From the NCBI GenBank assembly GCA_024138025.1, contig JAMXBD010000972.1, positions 434,001 through 498,000 on the forward strand: DNA of 64,000 nt, written 5' to 3'. This document shows positions 1 to 12,239 of this stretch, one piece after another. The notes beneath the pieces are model-generated. The model saw nothing but the letters and a program-made list of their open reading frames with translations. It ran no database searches and had not been told where the DNA came from. Position 1 is the first letter of the stretch. Every line of letters begins with the position of its first letter. Source of the stretch: Combretum micranthum (lineage: Eukaryota; Streptophyta; Magnoliopsida; Myrtales; Combretaceae). The translations under genes and the position numbers were made by a program.

Positions 1-2
1 AT

Positions 3-521
3 TTAAAGGAAAGAGTACAAGAGTTTGAATCAAACACGGAATTAATACAATTTTTGATGGGGTTGAATGACACTTACAAAAGTATAAGAAACGACATATT
101 GTCAATAGATCAAATGTCGTCTGTCAATAGGGCATTTTACCTTTTGCAACAAGTAGAAAAACATAAGCAAATATCTTTCGTGTTAAGTGTTGATCTTTAA
201 TTATCAGCCTTTATTGCTAGAGGGAAGAATTTCACTTTAGAAAGACAAAAGTTCAGGTCGAAGTTGTTGTGCCAACATTGCAAAAATGAAGGACATTCAA
301 TTGAAAATTATTTTCAATTGATTGGATATCCTAATTGGTTTAAAGGCAAAAAGATAATAATAGGGAAGAAAAACACTATGGTTAATAATGCTTATACTAT
401 TCCTGCTATTTTTGGTAATTTTATGTTGCTGGATATGTTTAGCCTCAAAGGTTGTTCACACCTTTTCAGCAATTTAATGGAGCTGGTCTTGGTGATCAAT
501 TACCTAAACAGATGTGGTTGA
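3..521 (+). pseudogene. Copia-1 gag remnant with zinc knuckle
   Basis: The frame starting at base 3 is open apart from one TAA at about 198-200. Its first part reads as the C-terminal half of a copia capsid-like domain; it includes FLMGLNDTYKSIRNDIL, a block typical of plant copia gag. From 264 the frame holds a zinc knuckle of form C-X2-C-X4-H-X4-C, but the last Cys is Tyr (C3, C6, H11, Y16 counted from the Met at 264). Gag would package the element RNA into virus-like particles in the cytoplasm. The internal stop and the lost zinc ligand mark it as dead. The N-terminus is outside the window. Confidence 0.88.
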
Positions 522-677
522 TCAAGCAATGTTGCATGATGTGTGTATGGAAGTAATGCATGTGATGCAATCTAAGGTTGGGTTTGCTTCTGCTTCAAGA
601 ATAGAATGTGTCAATAATACGATGGTTTTGCCTATTAATATGGATTTGCAAGTAATATCATTCATTGTTTTTATGCT

Positions 678-971
678 TTGGATAGTTACAAAAATTCTTG
701 GATATTGGACATGGGTGCTACAAGTCACATGACGCCACACTTGTTTATTCTTATAAATGTTCAAAATCTATCACAGCGTGTCAAAATTAGACTACCAAAG
801 AATTCCCTAATGACTATTACTAAGAGAGGATCAGTTCATTTAATTGGTACATTAATTATTCATGATGTCCTATATGTACCTTCTTTTACAAAGAATCTTT
901 TGTTTATATATACCTTAGCTACTAATCAACATGTCATTGCTGTTTTCGATGGCCATCAATGTTTTTTGTAG
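678..971 (+). pseudogene. Copia-1 aspartic protease remnant
   Basis: The 97-residue open stretch begins with a copia protease block. SWILDMGATSHM corresponds to the family's W-I-L-D-S-G-A-(S/T)-x-H-M. The catalytic Asp is present (residue 11), but the following Ser/Thr is Met, so the D-S/T-G triad reads D-M-G. Further on, the flap and C-terminal block (HDVLYVPSFTKNLL) matches the usual end of copia protease before the GAG-pre-integrase domain. In a live element the enzyme would cleave the Gag-Pol polyprotein. It lies in a different frame from gag upstream, so a frameshift separates them. Confidence 0.85.
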
Positions 972-1202
972 GATCAAATTAGTAACAAGGTTGCAACAAC
1001 AGCAAATGTACTGAATGGATTATATGTACTTTGTCCTCGCAAAGATTTTCCTTATAATAGATCATCATTACACTTAAGTCCTAGTCTTTCTTATGTTGAA
1101 TCACCTAAGTCAGTTTCAAATTCTTTTCATACAGACAATAATTGTACTATATGTTTGCTTATATGTTCGACATCATACACAAATTGTAAACTATTTTTTA
1201 TT

Positions 1203-1905
1203 CTAAAAATCGTCTTAAGTTGCTACATGCTCGCTTGGACATAGTTCTTTGTCCAAATTAATTCAGTTGGATCATTGTAAAAATTGTGGTTTCAATGAGT
1301 TTGTTTGTGGGATTTGTCATGAAGCCAAATTTCATAGACTTCCCTTTAATGACGTACTTTTGTCTCTACTTCTATTTTCGAGCTTCTACATGTTGATATA
1401 TGGGGGCTATATGAAGTGGAGTCTATTACAAACATGAAGTATTTTTTTTTACTATCGTTGATGACTTTTCAAGATCCACTTGGATGTATTTGTTTGCTCA
1501 TAAGACTCAAGTGTGTACTATTTTAAGAAACTTCTTGGCATATGTTCATAATCATTTTGGAACATAGCAAAGATATGCAAGAACAGATAATGGCATCGAG
1601 TTTTTGTCCAAGGATTGTCAATCTATTGAAATCTATGGTCTACAGTCCTCAACAAAATAGACGCGTAGAAAGGAAACATAGACACCTATTAGACACTTCA
1701 AGGGCTATGTGGATTCATGTTAACTTCCCAAAGTCTTTTTAAGTGAATGCATTCTTATGGCAACCTATTTGATTAATAGGATGCCTATGAAGAAGTTGGA
1801 TTAGAAAACACCTTATGAAGTTATGTTTAGCAAACCTCCTACTTATGATCATTTGAAGGTGATGGGTTGTTTGTGTTATGTGGCTAAACATCCTATCCGA
1901 GAAAT
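1203..1905 (+). pseudogene. Copia-1 integrase remnant (HHCC zinc domain and DDE core)
   Basis: At about 1210-1345 a GAG-pre-integrase zinc domain is readable: a His-bearing LLHAR/LGHSSLSKL block split by a one-base frameshift near 1236, then CGICHEAKFHRLPF with the Cys pair. The DDE core follows: TIVDDFSRSTW (first Asp, about 1450-1485), RTDNGIEF (second Asp, about 1578-1602) and SPQQNRRVERKHRHLLDTSR (Glu in VERKH, about 1642-1705). Beyond this, INRMP and YEVMFSKPPTYDHLKVMGCLCYVA give the usual integrase C-terminal region. All three acidic residues survive, but frames change several times and stops occur at about 1740 and 1802. Confidence 0.87.
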
Positions 1906-2579
1906 AAATTAGAACCAAGAGGGTTAAAGTGTGTTTTTCTTAGATTTGCTACTGGAAAGAAAGGATGTCTGGTAAATGACTTGGTTCATAAGCGAATCCC
2001 TGTATTATTTTTCATGAAGATGTGTTTCCATTTCTTTTACATTCTTCTCTTGATGTTTTTAATCCAAAGTTTGACCATGATATTATTCATCCTTGTGTCA
2101 TTTTTGAGTCATGTTCTCCTACTGTTGTAACAAACACATCTTCCTCTCAAACTTGGTCTTTTACTCATTCTGGGTTAACATTATGTCAAATACTTCTTGT
2201 CCACAATCTAGCCATCTACTAATATTGTTAATCTAAATGTTCCAAACACTTTGAGGTGATCTTCAAGGAAAACTAATCCACCATCATGGCTTAAGGACTT
2301 TCTGCTTAATGTTCAAACCACTACATCAGTTGATGATTTGTGCTCAGCTGCAACCAATATAGGTCATTTTACTTCTCTTAAACACTTGCCTATATCCTTT
2401 GTTTGATTCTTCGACCTTTGTTTCATACCTAATTGATTTTGTAGCATCTTTAGAAAACTTGTTTAATATATAAGAACCTTGTAACTATCTTGAAGCTTCT
2501 AAAAAAAGAGTAGGTTATTGCTATGCAAAAGGAATTGATGCCTTAGAATTCAATGAAACCTGAGAATTGACTTCTTTAC

Positions 2580-3400
2580 CTAAGGGTTAGAAGGCAGTTA
2601 GTTGCAAATGGGTCTATAAGATTAAATATAGACCGGATGGTTCAACTGAGAAGCATAAGGCAAGGCTAGCTGCTACAGGTTCCACTTAAGTTGAAGGGAA
2701 GGACTTTCAAGAAACTTTTTCTCCCATAGCAAAGTTAAGAACTATCAAAGTCATGTTAGTTGTTGCTACTTCTTGTCATTAGCCTCTTCATCAAATTGAT
2801 GTTAATAATGTTTGCTTACATGGCTATATGGACGAAGAAGTTTACATGATACCACCTGAAGGATATGATAAGGCTCTTCCCAATCAAGTTTGTCAATTGC
2901 GTAAGTCTTTATATGGGCTTAAACAAGCCTCTAAGCAATGGAGTATTGAAGTTTCCAAATTTATTGTGTCTCTTGGCTTTATTCAGTCCACTAATGGCCA
3001 TTCTTTATTTACTCATCATGGTTCTTCTAGTGGTGCTTTTATTTTACTATATGTGGATGATATGTTGTTGATGGGATCAGATTACATGCTTATTGTTCAT
3101 GTTAAAGTTTAAATGAATGAGGTTTTTACTATTAAAGATCTCGGATTGGCTCATTTCTTTCTAGCCTTGAATTATGCAACATGATGCAAGGCTTGTTAGT
3201 ACATCAACACAAGTTCATTTTGGATGTCTTGTGTGATGTTAGTTTAACAAGTTCAAAACCTATTTCCTCCCCTTTACCACCATGGACTGTGTTTGATAAT
3301 TCCATTGGTGATCTTCTTCTTAACCCGAGCTTCTACAGACGACTTATTGGTTGTTTATTGTATATTACATTAACTAGGTTATGTTGTTCATCGTCTTAGT
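2580..3400 (+). pseudogene. Copia-1 reverse transcriptase remnant
   Basis: The RT starts with KAVSCKWVYKIKYRPDGS, the typical entry block of copia RT, and continues through ETFSPIAKLRTIKVML. The best preserved part (2828-3112) carries DEEVYMIPPEGY, LRKSLYGLKQASKQW and the active-site motif YVDDM at 3050-3061, so the two catalytic Asp residues are intact. Stops occur at about 2587, 2688, 2780 and 3110. The thumb continues in a new frame from 3181, where SSKPISSPLPP and a YRRLIGCLLYIT block fit the copia RT-RNase H connection. The element cannot make a full RT. Confidence 0.9.
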
Positions 3401-3529
3401 CGATTTTTGAAAGCTCTACGTACCACACATTTGTAAGCTTTATTTTACCTACTACAGTATTTGAAAGGGACCTTTAATCTAGGTTTATTTTACCTATTTG
3501 ATAACAACCTTGAACTTAGTGTGTATGCT

Positions 3530-3945
3530 AATTCTAATTGGGGATCAAGTCATTGTGATAGAAAATATGTTTTGAGGTTTTGCATTTTCTTAGGACAAGT
3601 ATTGATTTCTTGGAAATCCAAGAAATAGCTAATAGTTTCCACATTCACAACTGAAGCGGAATATAAGGTATTAGCTTTTACAACCAAAGAATTGTTGTGG
3701 CTTCTTTTATTATGCGTGATATTGGTCTTTCAGTTCCAATCCTTATGCATATTCATTGTGACAACAGATCCACATTGTTGATAGCTCAAAATCCATGTTT
3801 ACATGGTCGAACCAAGCACATTGACATTGATGTGCACTTTATTCGTGATCATATTCGCTTAGATTTCTTCAACCATTACCTGTTTCCTCTCTTGACCAGC
3901 TTGCAAATGTATTCACAAAGTTCTTGCCTTTCCTCGTTTTCATGA
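3530..3945 (+). pseudogene. Copia-1 RNase H remnant
   Basis: An ISWKSKK block with an in-frame stop at about 3626 is followed by VSTFTTEAEYKVLAFTTKEL, which contains the acidic EAEY motif of copia RNase H. From 3697 the open frame reads HIHCDNRSTLLIAQNPCLHG and then RTKHIDIDVHFIRDHI, the highly conserved C-terminal signature of plant copia pol. The HCDN aspartate is present. In a live element this domain removes the RNA strand after minus-strand synthesis. The polyprotein ends about 50 bp before the purine tract, as expected. Confidence 0.88.
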
Positions 3946-3980
3946 CATTTGTGTCAAGTTAGGCTTGAGAGAAGCTCCAA

Positions 3981-3997
3981 CTTGGGGGTGGGGTGGT
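3981..3997 (+). promoter_or_regulatory. Copia-1 polypurine tract
   Basis: A G-rich run (cttgggggtggggtggt) sits directly before the TGTTAAC start of the LTR. This is the normal place for the plus-strand primer. Confidence 0.7.
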
Positions 3998-4260
3998 TGT
4001 TAACTTATATGTCTCTTTGCTGCTAGTGGTTATTTTTGTTTCTTAGCCACATGTTCTTCTTTTATTGGTTAGTGTTTTGTATATAAGGTGCATTGTAGCC
4101 GTTTTCTCATTAGTGAAAATAAAAAACAAAAACTTTTGTTTTCTCTCTCTTTCATGAAATCAATTTGTTCGAAGCTCTCTGTTCCTTCTTTTATCTTTTG
4201 TTCATGCTCTCTTCTCACACTTGCTAAAGATAGGTGGTCTTTTTCCACTCAACACACACA
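3998..4260 (+). repeat. Copia-1 3' LTR
   Basis: It begins TGTTAAC immediately after the purine tract. It contains a TATATAAG box, a transcribed A-rich stretch near 4120 and a CT-rich stretch near 4140, which suits a short copia LTR. The 3' limit is taken at the CACACACA near 4252-4260 but is not confirmed by a second LTR or a target duplication. Confidence 0.6.
4080..4087 (+). promoter_or_regulatory. TATA box of Copia-1 LTR
   Basis: TATATAAG followed by GTGCATTG lies about 80 bp into the LTR, the usual place for the U3 promoter of a short copia LTR. Confidence 0.55.
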
Positions 4261-7256
4261 TTAGCTTTCCTAGGATGGTAATATTCTACTCCCAGAGAAT
4301 TGTCCTATTCATGCCCACGTCAATCAACATTTGCTACATGTTATAAAATAGTAATTATTACTTGTTTTATTTTAGAAATTTTATCATTTCATAACACCTA
4401 GCAAATGTTAATAGGTAGAAATAGGCACGGATAACTTCTTTAGGAATAGCAAGCTTTCATCCACTTTCCTCAATATTAAATTAAAAGAAAAAAAAAGAAC
4501 GAAATTTTTAAGGGATTGAATGTCCTCTACGAGCTCACTTATTTATTAATAACATGTCGTATACAAGCGCTCTTATTACTTAATATTATGTTTAAATTAC
4601 ACAAGCAATGACCTTTCTGGAAACATAAAGTTGGTAAAAATAGAATAATATGCAAAAAAATGCAAGTTAACGTGAGGCATAGAGGACTAAGATTATGAAA
4701 CAAGCTAATGTCAAGGGATTTAATTTGCAAGGAACTTAAACTTAAAATACATTAAATAATCTATCAAATATTTATATGATAAATGTAAAAGGGTTTGCAA
4801 TGTGCAAACCAGAAGTTTAATTCGCTTCTTTTGCATATTTTGGTGAATCACCATCTCTTGTCGTAAGTTTTGACAGAAAATAATGTTGGTCCATCATCAT
4901 CTGCCCTTTGTGCATGCAGTTTCAATTCTCAAACCACACCTTTACTCAGTGAGGTACATTTATAGGTAGCTTGTGTCGGAAAAGCATCATGGCCACGTAA
5001 TATTTCTCATTGTTGCTAAGTACATCTTCCGTGTCGTAGTACAAAGTTCTAGTGTATCTATATTTTGGTATTTTAATAGGGGGCATTTGGTGTTTGTTGT
5101 TTTGACGTTTTAGTGTGTTATACTTCTACGAAACTTGCAAGCATTTGTCATGTAGGGATAAGCCAGTTTTCTCCCTAAGCTTAACCTTAGGGTTTCGAAA
5201 TTTTTGGGTTTTGTACAAGAGAGTTAATTGGTACATACTTGATGGCCTCCAAGATAATGGAATTTTTCATAAGATGTCCTATATGTATGGTATCAATTTA
5301 TAAGTTTAGGGCAAACATATCCTTCCTCTTAAAGCTTACGATCTATTCATTTCGTTGAATAAATAGAAATATAATAGAATTACTATTGTTAAGGAATAGA
5401 ATAGAGTTATAATAAAATTTGTTTTTATGAATTTTTTATTTGAATGGAGGTATTTTAGGAAAAAGATAATTCCAATATTGAATTATCATTCAAAAATTTA
5501 AATAAAATAATTATTAATATTTTTTGTGATAGGGATTCTTTATGAAATCACTATAATAGTCAATTAAACGTCGTAATAGCAATTTATGTGGGTATGATTC
5601 CAGAATGCAACGATCACGTACGTGCCGCGTAACTATTTCACTACACTTGACCTAAGAAAACAACACGTACGATGATGATCAAGAGAGAATCGTGTAGGGA
5701 GGAGGAGGAGAGGCAATCTTAATAGGCTCTAACACAGGCGTGATATATGAGGAAGCCAGAAAGATCAACCTCAACAAGTACCACGAATATCATGTGCATT
5801 CTTGAGTAAATCAAGCGATTGATTTACTAAAATGGAAATCCGACAATATGACAGTATTTTTCCAAGAGTGCATTTGTTCAAATAAGACAAGGACTAACGG
5901 TATTTATAAAGAATCTAACTGTCGATGTTGTTTGTCAGGTTAAATATATGATCAACAACTAATATGTATTCCTCTCATAATGGATATAGAAATGGGTTCT
6001 CTTGTGAATCCAAGCCTATTAAGGTTTTTATTTGTAATGCATATAAGTCGATTTGAGAAATGTTTGAATTAAGCAAGTCAATTCCAATGAGTCTCACTCC
6101 AAGCCTACTATGTAAAATCTCTCTTAATTATCCCAACTAACTAGGTCCAACTCTTTAAATCTTATCACTTTAGTCCAAAGAGTTAAATGCAAATAAAAAT
6201 TTGTCTTAAAATCTTTATAATCAAATCATATATCTATACAATTCATAAATAATAAAGCTGAAATAGAATTGCAGTTACCTCAAAGTTAAGCGAGTAGTTA
6301 ATATATATACATAGAGATATATCATATATGTGGTTTAAACTCACTAAATTGTTCTTTACATAAAAAAGAGGGGATGACGCCAACCAGAAGTGACAAAGCG
6401 TTAAATCATTCGCCATGCCCCACTGTAATGAAAGTAAAAATGTCGTAGGCAATCGACCAGACGGTTGGGGATATAAACAAAACGCAATGTTACCTTGAAA
6501 TCATAACATAGTTGAAAAGTTTAAACCATTATAAACTTTTGATTCAAAATTAAAAGGCGAAATCTGTATAGAGATTGAAAAATATCATGATCTTTTCCGT
6601 TTGATGTAGTTATGGACATACTAATTAACTTTTCCCTTTCCTTTTTTTTTTTTTTTCTTTTTTACTAAAAGGGCTTGATTGTTGATATAAATATGTATGG
6701 ATTTAGGCCCTATGTGGTTTTTCTTTTTTCCATAAAGTAGGATTGGAATGGTTCAATAATTAATATCTTGGCTAGTCCTCATTTGTAATAATTAGTGGGT
6801 CACCATACCAAGTAATTCTATACTATTAATTATCTATTATGATAACAAATAAAACTGGTATAAATAAAAGTGGTCGTTTAATTGAACATTGTACAAAAAT
6901 ATAATTTACTATCTAAACTTTGAAGTAATTAATTAATTAACATTTTGGTAGCAATTTTACTACTTTCTTAACATTGGTTGTTTTGGTTGGAAGATGTAGC
7001 CTATTATTTAATTTATACTGCCTTCCTTAACCATGTCTAATATTGATAGGTTGTTTTTTTTAAGCTAGCAAACAAAATTAATGGCATTAGATGAGGTAAT
7101 AAAACTAGTCATAAAAAGTTTGATTAGATACTAAATTAACCAATTCAAAATTCAAACATTGAATTATCGTGAAATGTTTAGATATCAAATTCAACATTTT
7201 CTCTTTTGTTATTGGTGGGTGAGACTTTTAAACCATTCTTTAGAGGCTTTAGAAAT
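4261..7256. other. AT-rich spacer, no gene seen
   Basis: No reading frame here resembles a known protein, and codon-like structure is absent. There is a poly(T) run near 6640-6660. I see no RNA gene. Confidence 0.6.
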
Positions 7257-7417
7257 CACTACATAAAAACTAAGTTTTAGAGATAAAATTTCTGTTTCTA
7301 AACATAAATTTCTATTATAAAAATCATCATCATTGATTCTATCTATAAATGTGTAAGTTATTTTTCTAATTTTCCATCTTAGAAACATTGTCTCTAGGGG
7401 TCCATTTTCTTATAGTA
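7257..7417. mobile_element. Small CACTA-like (EnSpm) MITE
   Basis: The left end reads CACTACATAAAAAC and the right end, read inwards from the other strand, TACTATAAGAAAATG. The ends are related inverted repeats, with the right terminal base changed from C to T. A 3-bp direct repeat AAT (7254-7256 and 7418-7420) flanks the 161-bp unit, the size expected for CACTA elements. The interior is partly self-complementary (TAGAGAT...TTTCTAA on the left against the TTAGAAACATTGTCTCTA region on the right). There is no coding capacity, so any movement would have needed a transposase from elsewhere. Confidence 0.6.
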
Positions 7418-10200
7418 AATGACCTTAATATGTAATGTCCATATATTTTATTTCATTCTATTATAATGACCATTAAGAAATAAATTGAGAAGGCATAGAT
7501 ACAAGGTTTAAGGTTCACAATATAAACAATTGTCATTGTTCATATTCTACTTTTCACTCTTCTCCCATCAAGTGAGAAAACCTAACAGCAAATATTTGCT
7601 ATATTTTGAAAAATTAAAACTTCTAAGTTTTGCTTTTGCTATTGACTCATGTATTTCTTCTTAATCTCTTGTATTTCTTATTGATCTAACACGAACATTT
7701 TCATAAGATCACTATAAAGTTATTATCTTGAAATTAAAGAGTTGTCATACAATTAGTGCTAAAGCCGATCATGTTAGATTACTAATGAACTTGATCAAAG
7801 TCAGTATTTTATTGGTAGATTGTGTTCATTGAATTCCTCTTATATGATTACTGTTTGACATTATATGTTGTTATGATTGGTGGATCTAGTCATATACTGT
7901 CAAAATTTTTATCTAGTGGCAATAAAGTTAAAAAAGAATCCTAAGATCACATGTTGTAAATTAAAGAGAACCATGTTTGTTCCCTTCCTATGGAACTAAA
8001 GTATGGAATAGTCATTTTAAATAATCTACTATGCATGCGGTAAAAGATTTGAAGTTTGAACACCGTGACATTATGGGCCTTTCATATGGCAAAGTGCTTC
8101 TAAGTTAATAAGGTGTTTGTTAGTTATTGCTTTTGTTGTGGCTATTATAGATAACAACAAAATTCTTGTTAATCTTATTAGAAGATTACAATAATTGATA
8201 GCAAAAAAAAAAAATTACTTAGTTTTCATAAAATTACATTAAGGAATAAATCATGGGAAGAAAAAAAATTAAAGGAAGAAGAAAGCTAAGGGTGGCCACT
8301 TGCCCTGATCGACTATGCCAACAACTCTCTCTCCTTAGCTTAATCACATTAGTTTGATATCTTATAATATATATATATATTCATAATTTTTTGGCAAGTT
8401 TAATTTATTGTCTTAAAATAAATTGAAATAAAATGTTGTCAAACAAACATGTGAAATTCTCTCTTTTTAAAAAAAAAAATATAAATATCACTAAAGATTT
8501 ACATGAATTTTCTTTTTTATATAAATAATAATCGTCTCAAAGGAATATTAGTATTTGGTCAGAAAAACACAAATTATAAAATGGGAGAGTTCTAACCACC
8601 TATGTCTTATAATCATGATATTCCATCCCTAATATCATCAAGAAGGCTAGGTCTAAGGAAATGAATGCTAAAAGGTTCTTGAGTTAGATAGTCAACTAAT
8701 TTTGTACGTTTATAAAAAGTTGAGTAAGCACTATTCTTGTAAAACTCGTTTCTATGCAGTACATAACTAACAAAATATGGGCATTAAACGAGTTTATTGC
8801 ATATGCAAGAGGAAGAGAAGTTGAAATAGGAGAAGACAAAAACACTCACGTGGTGATTTGTTTTCAAAATAAAGCTCCCTAGAAAAGGAGCAATGGATAA
8901 TGGGATTTTGCATTTGTGAGGAAAAGAAGATAACAACATTGCTTGTTTCTTATATCTTGGTAATATGAATAAAGATTGTTTAAAGTATGCAAAGTGACTA
9001 ATAAAGAAAGGTGAACTTCTCAATTCTTTTTTTTTTTCAATAGTTAATTTGACTTTAATACCAACTCTCACTAGTGGATTTGATTGATACAAGCACAACT
9101 ATTGAAATAAGTGTATCCATACAAAATTGTCTAAGAAGTTTAACACCAAGTGATGCTAAAAGATTCATTTGTAGATAATAAAAATAAGGTTCTATTGAAG
9201 CAATGTTGTTTTCAAGTTACAATTAAAGTTTCTTTTCTTTTCTTTTTTATTCTAAAGAAACTAACTATTTATTGAAATTTAAAAAAATTTAATTTATGTT
9301 TCTCATTATGTTAAATCTGGTTGACATTGTACATTTTGAAATGGAAAAATTAGTATTTTTTCAATATTCAAATGTTATTATTGCTGATACATTAAATGAT
9401 AATCTAGATAGAATTAATTTGCATGTCTCATATATAAAAGAAACCTTACATATAAGTAATTATGATATAAAATGAAAATTAGTAAATCAGAACTTTTCTA
9501 TATTATGTCATAAGTGTCCAGGATGTATTTCCAAACAAAGGGTTTAAATGCTTGTGTTAGAAGGAATTCTTGATTTACTTGAATTATGCATCGAATGCAT
9601 TAAAAGAAAATAACAAAAATTGTTCATAAATAAAAAAAAAAAGGTGATGTCAACTGTTTTTGAATTTCTACATACTTTTATATGTATTCAATTCCTTGTG
9701 GTTTCTTAGAGCGACCATCAGTATTGTATTACTTTCACGAATAAATATAGTTGTCGAAATCATGAGTTACATATACGATTCTACTAGAATATGATTTTAC
9801 ATATTTTTCTTAACGAAAAATCGATACAAAATTATTCAGGTGCTTTAAATAGAATTATGAATTTAAGAGTATGATATCATATATTTACTATCTTATCGGT
9901 TTGTATGATATGATCCTACTAATTCTATACCTTTTAGTAAATAGTAAAATTGAAATTTTGACAACCATAGATTATCCTCATTATAACTTCCTATGCTTGA
10001 TATATAAGTTGTTTTACTCTATCGACATTTTTAAAGAATATAAAATTGAAGTTGACAATCAATCATGTAAGAAAAAATTAAGATTGTTAGGTTTGATTAT
10101 TGTAATGAATACTATAATTGATTTGATGGGTTAAGTAAACAATGTCTTGGATCTTTTATCAAGTACTTATAAAATAAAGGAATGTTCATCAATACACCAT
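7418..10200. other. AT-rich spacer, no gene seen
   Basis: Only short, low-complexity open frames occur. Poly(A) and poly(T) runs are common (for example near 8204, 8470 and 9028). I found no protein motif or RNA gene. Confidence 0.55.
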
Positions 10201-10669
10201 GCCATAATAACAAAGTCAAAATGGTATAGCTAAGAAATATGATAGAATCTGAAAGGATGTGGTTAGAAGTAAGGTTACTCATTATTCTTTAATGAACGCT
10301 ATTGAAGAAAAGGTACAAAAGGCCATATTGCACATCTTTGACCTAGTTATGAGAAAAACTATATCTAAAACCCATATAAATTATGGAATGGTAACAATCC
10401 TAATCTTAGAAAGTTTTATATTTAGGATTGTCCAACTCAGGCTAGGTTATATACATGCCAAAGGAGACAAAACTAGACTCAAGAACAATGAACTACAACT
10501 TTATCAAATACTTAAAGCAATCAAAGGATTTAATGATTGCTTAAAAAATCCTTTTTTCGGATGTAAACATTATGGAAGTAAACCCTTAGGAATATTGAAT
10601 TCAGGGGGGAATATGCCAACATTCTTACAATTGTAATTGAACATATACCAACCTTTATGCCTATCCATA

Positions 10670-11110
10670 GAATTACAACAATCTCATGTGGAGGTGCAAT
10701 TGTTTGGATCAGAAAGAAAATATGTGATTCCAAATGATTGTGTCATATATCTTCAAAAGCATGAGTTTAATACATGACTAGAAGATGACTTATCGTCTAT
10801 TAATCAAGCCCAACAAAGTGTAAACTCCCAAAAGTGGATTAATGCCATAAGGATTTAGAAATTTAACAAAATTCATAATTGTGCGAAACTGATTGGTTAT
10901 GGATTATCTTTTAGACTATGCATAATTTAAAAGGCAATGCCAAAACATATAAAGTGCATCCTATCGCCAAGGATTTCAATAGGTATTAATTATAAATATT
11001 TTTTCACTTAATGGTATTAAAAGACTCTTCTAGAGTTATTATTTCCATATTAACTCATGATTTGATACTCCATCATATGCATGTAAAGACTGATTCTCAA
11101 TGGCAACGTT
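10670..11110 (+). pseudogene. Copia-2: integrase-RT linker and RT N-terminus, decayed
   Basis: Motifs typical of plant copia pol are readable in order. QQSHVEVQLFGSERKYVIP comes first, then a KHE block, then DDLSSINQAQQSVNSQKWI (about 10773-10855). Next come the entry of RT around the KTYKVHPIAKDF block (10950-10980) and SSRVIISILTHDLILHHMHVK (about 11025-11090), equivalent to the family's D-S-F-R-I-I-x-A block. Several stops and frame changes occur. The weakly open stretch at 10259-10636 lies where integrase should be, but I cannot confirm integrase motifs in it. Copia-2 is clearly a different copia lineage from Copia-1, with a different RT block order and spacing. Confidence 0.72.
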
Positions 11111-11249
11111 GAGTGCAAGTTTATAAACTAAGGAATCAAAACTTTTGGTATATGCAAATTGAAGCTATCCATCCACGGATTAAAGTAATCACTATGTCAA
11201 TGGTATCAAAAGCTTAATAAAGTGACTTCTTATTTTAGTTTCAAGGAAA

Positions 11250-11784
11250 AGTTATCAACCAATATGTATATTGCAAGATTAATGGGAGTAAATTCATTAA
11301 TTTGACGTTATATGTCAATAACATACTAATTGTAAGCAATGATATAAACCCATTACATAAAACTAAAAGATTTCTCTTAAATAATTTTGAGATGAAAGGT
11401 CATGGAAATACATTTCTTGTGTTGCCATATGGATCCATCATGATCATTGAGGGGATATATTAGGCTTATTTCCAAGGGCATAGATCAATAAACTACTTAA
11501 AATTAAAATGCAATGTCAAAGATTACGCATTGGAAGATGTTCCTATAGTAAAAGCTAATAGGCTCGGTTTACTTCGAAGCCTTAATAATGACATTGAGAA
11601 AATAGCAATGAAACATATTCATTATGCATTGATAATAGGAAGTGTTATATATGCTGAAGTATGTATACATTTGGATATTACGTACATTGTTGGAATGCTT
11701 AATAGTTATTCAAGTAATTATGAGATGGATCATTGGAAGGCAATGAAACAATTATACTCAAATAATAAAAAAATAGTCATTTAA
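11250..11784 (+). pseudogene. Copia-2 reverse transcriptase with altered YVNN active site
   Basis: The frame reads SKFINLTLYVNNILIVSND, where copia RTs have L-Y-V-D-D-I-L. Both catalytic aspartates at 11311-11322 are asparagine codons, so this copy could not polymerise. It continues with KTKRFLLNNFEMKGHGN, one stop at about 11461, then the open stretch 11530-11784, which includes YALIIGSVIYAEVCIHLDIT and YIVGMLNSY...MDHWKAMKQ. The latter is the conserved RT-RNase H connection of plant copia elements. Frame and order are otherwise well kept over about 170 residues. Confidence 0.8.
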
Positions 11785-12235
11785 ATTTGTAAGTTATTTC
11801 GACTCTATTCTACTAGATGCCTCAATAGCATGTAATCAACTTTGGATGATGTTTTCATGATAGCTAACAGAGTTGTGTTATGGAAAAGTGATGAAAAAAC
11901 ACTTACACTTTTTTCACCATGAAACAAATTTGATGCTTTTATGAGGAGTCAAACTATGGAATATAGTTATGAAATGTTACCATAGGGTCAAATTTTTATA
12001 TTGTACTAAAAGATCATTAAAGATTAATTATGATAATAAGGTTGTAGAATTAATTCTAAGAACAATAGGAGTTGGTCAAAGTATAAAAGGTGGACATAAA
12101 TAAAGTTTCTTGTTGTCAAAAAAGAGTTCAATGTTCTCATATGTCAATTGAATAGAGTACCAATTTCATTGTTAAGAATCTACTTACTAAGTGTTTATCA
12201 CCGAAAGCATTTCATAAAAAGTGTTGTATATTTTG
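11785..12235 (+). pseudogene. Copia-2 RNase H and C-terminal tail remnant
   Basis: Fragments are readable in more than one frame: a VVLWKS block near 11875 (family: I-S-W-K-S), INYDNKVVELILR near 12020 (family: I-Y-C-D-N-K-x-A) and LTKCLSPKAFHKK near 12185, which matches the final L-T-K-G-L-P block of copia pol. Frameshifts and stops separate them. No LTR was identified downstream. Confidence 0.65.
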
Positions 12236-12239
12236 ATGA

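Larger units (their letters stand above)
1..4260 (+). mobile_element. Copia-1: 5'-truncated, decayed Ty1/copia retrotransposon
   Basis: Copia domain order is readable on the + strand: gag with zinc knuckle, aspartic protease, integrase, reverse transcriptase, RNase H, purine tract, then a TG-starting LTR. Placing integrase before RT is the copia arrangement. The reading frame is broken by several stops and frameshifts, so no polyprotein can be made. The 5' LTR, PBS and start of gag lie outside the window. The LTR 3' end near 4260 is approximate because no second LTR is available for comparison. Confidence 0.92.

Noticed and set aside
10259..10636. 125-codon frame upstream of Copia-2 as the integrase.
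   Set aside because: Position fits, but I could not find the DDE or zinc motifs, so it is not called as integrase.
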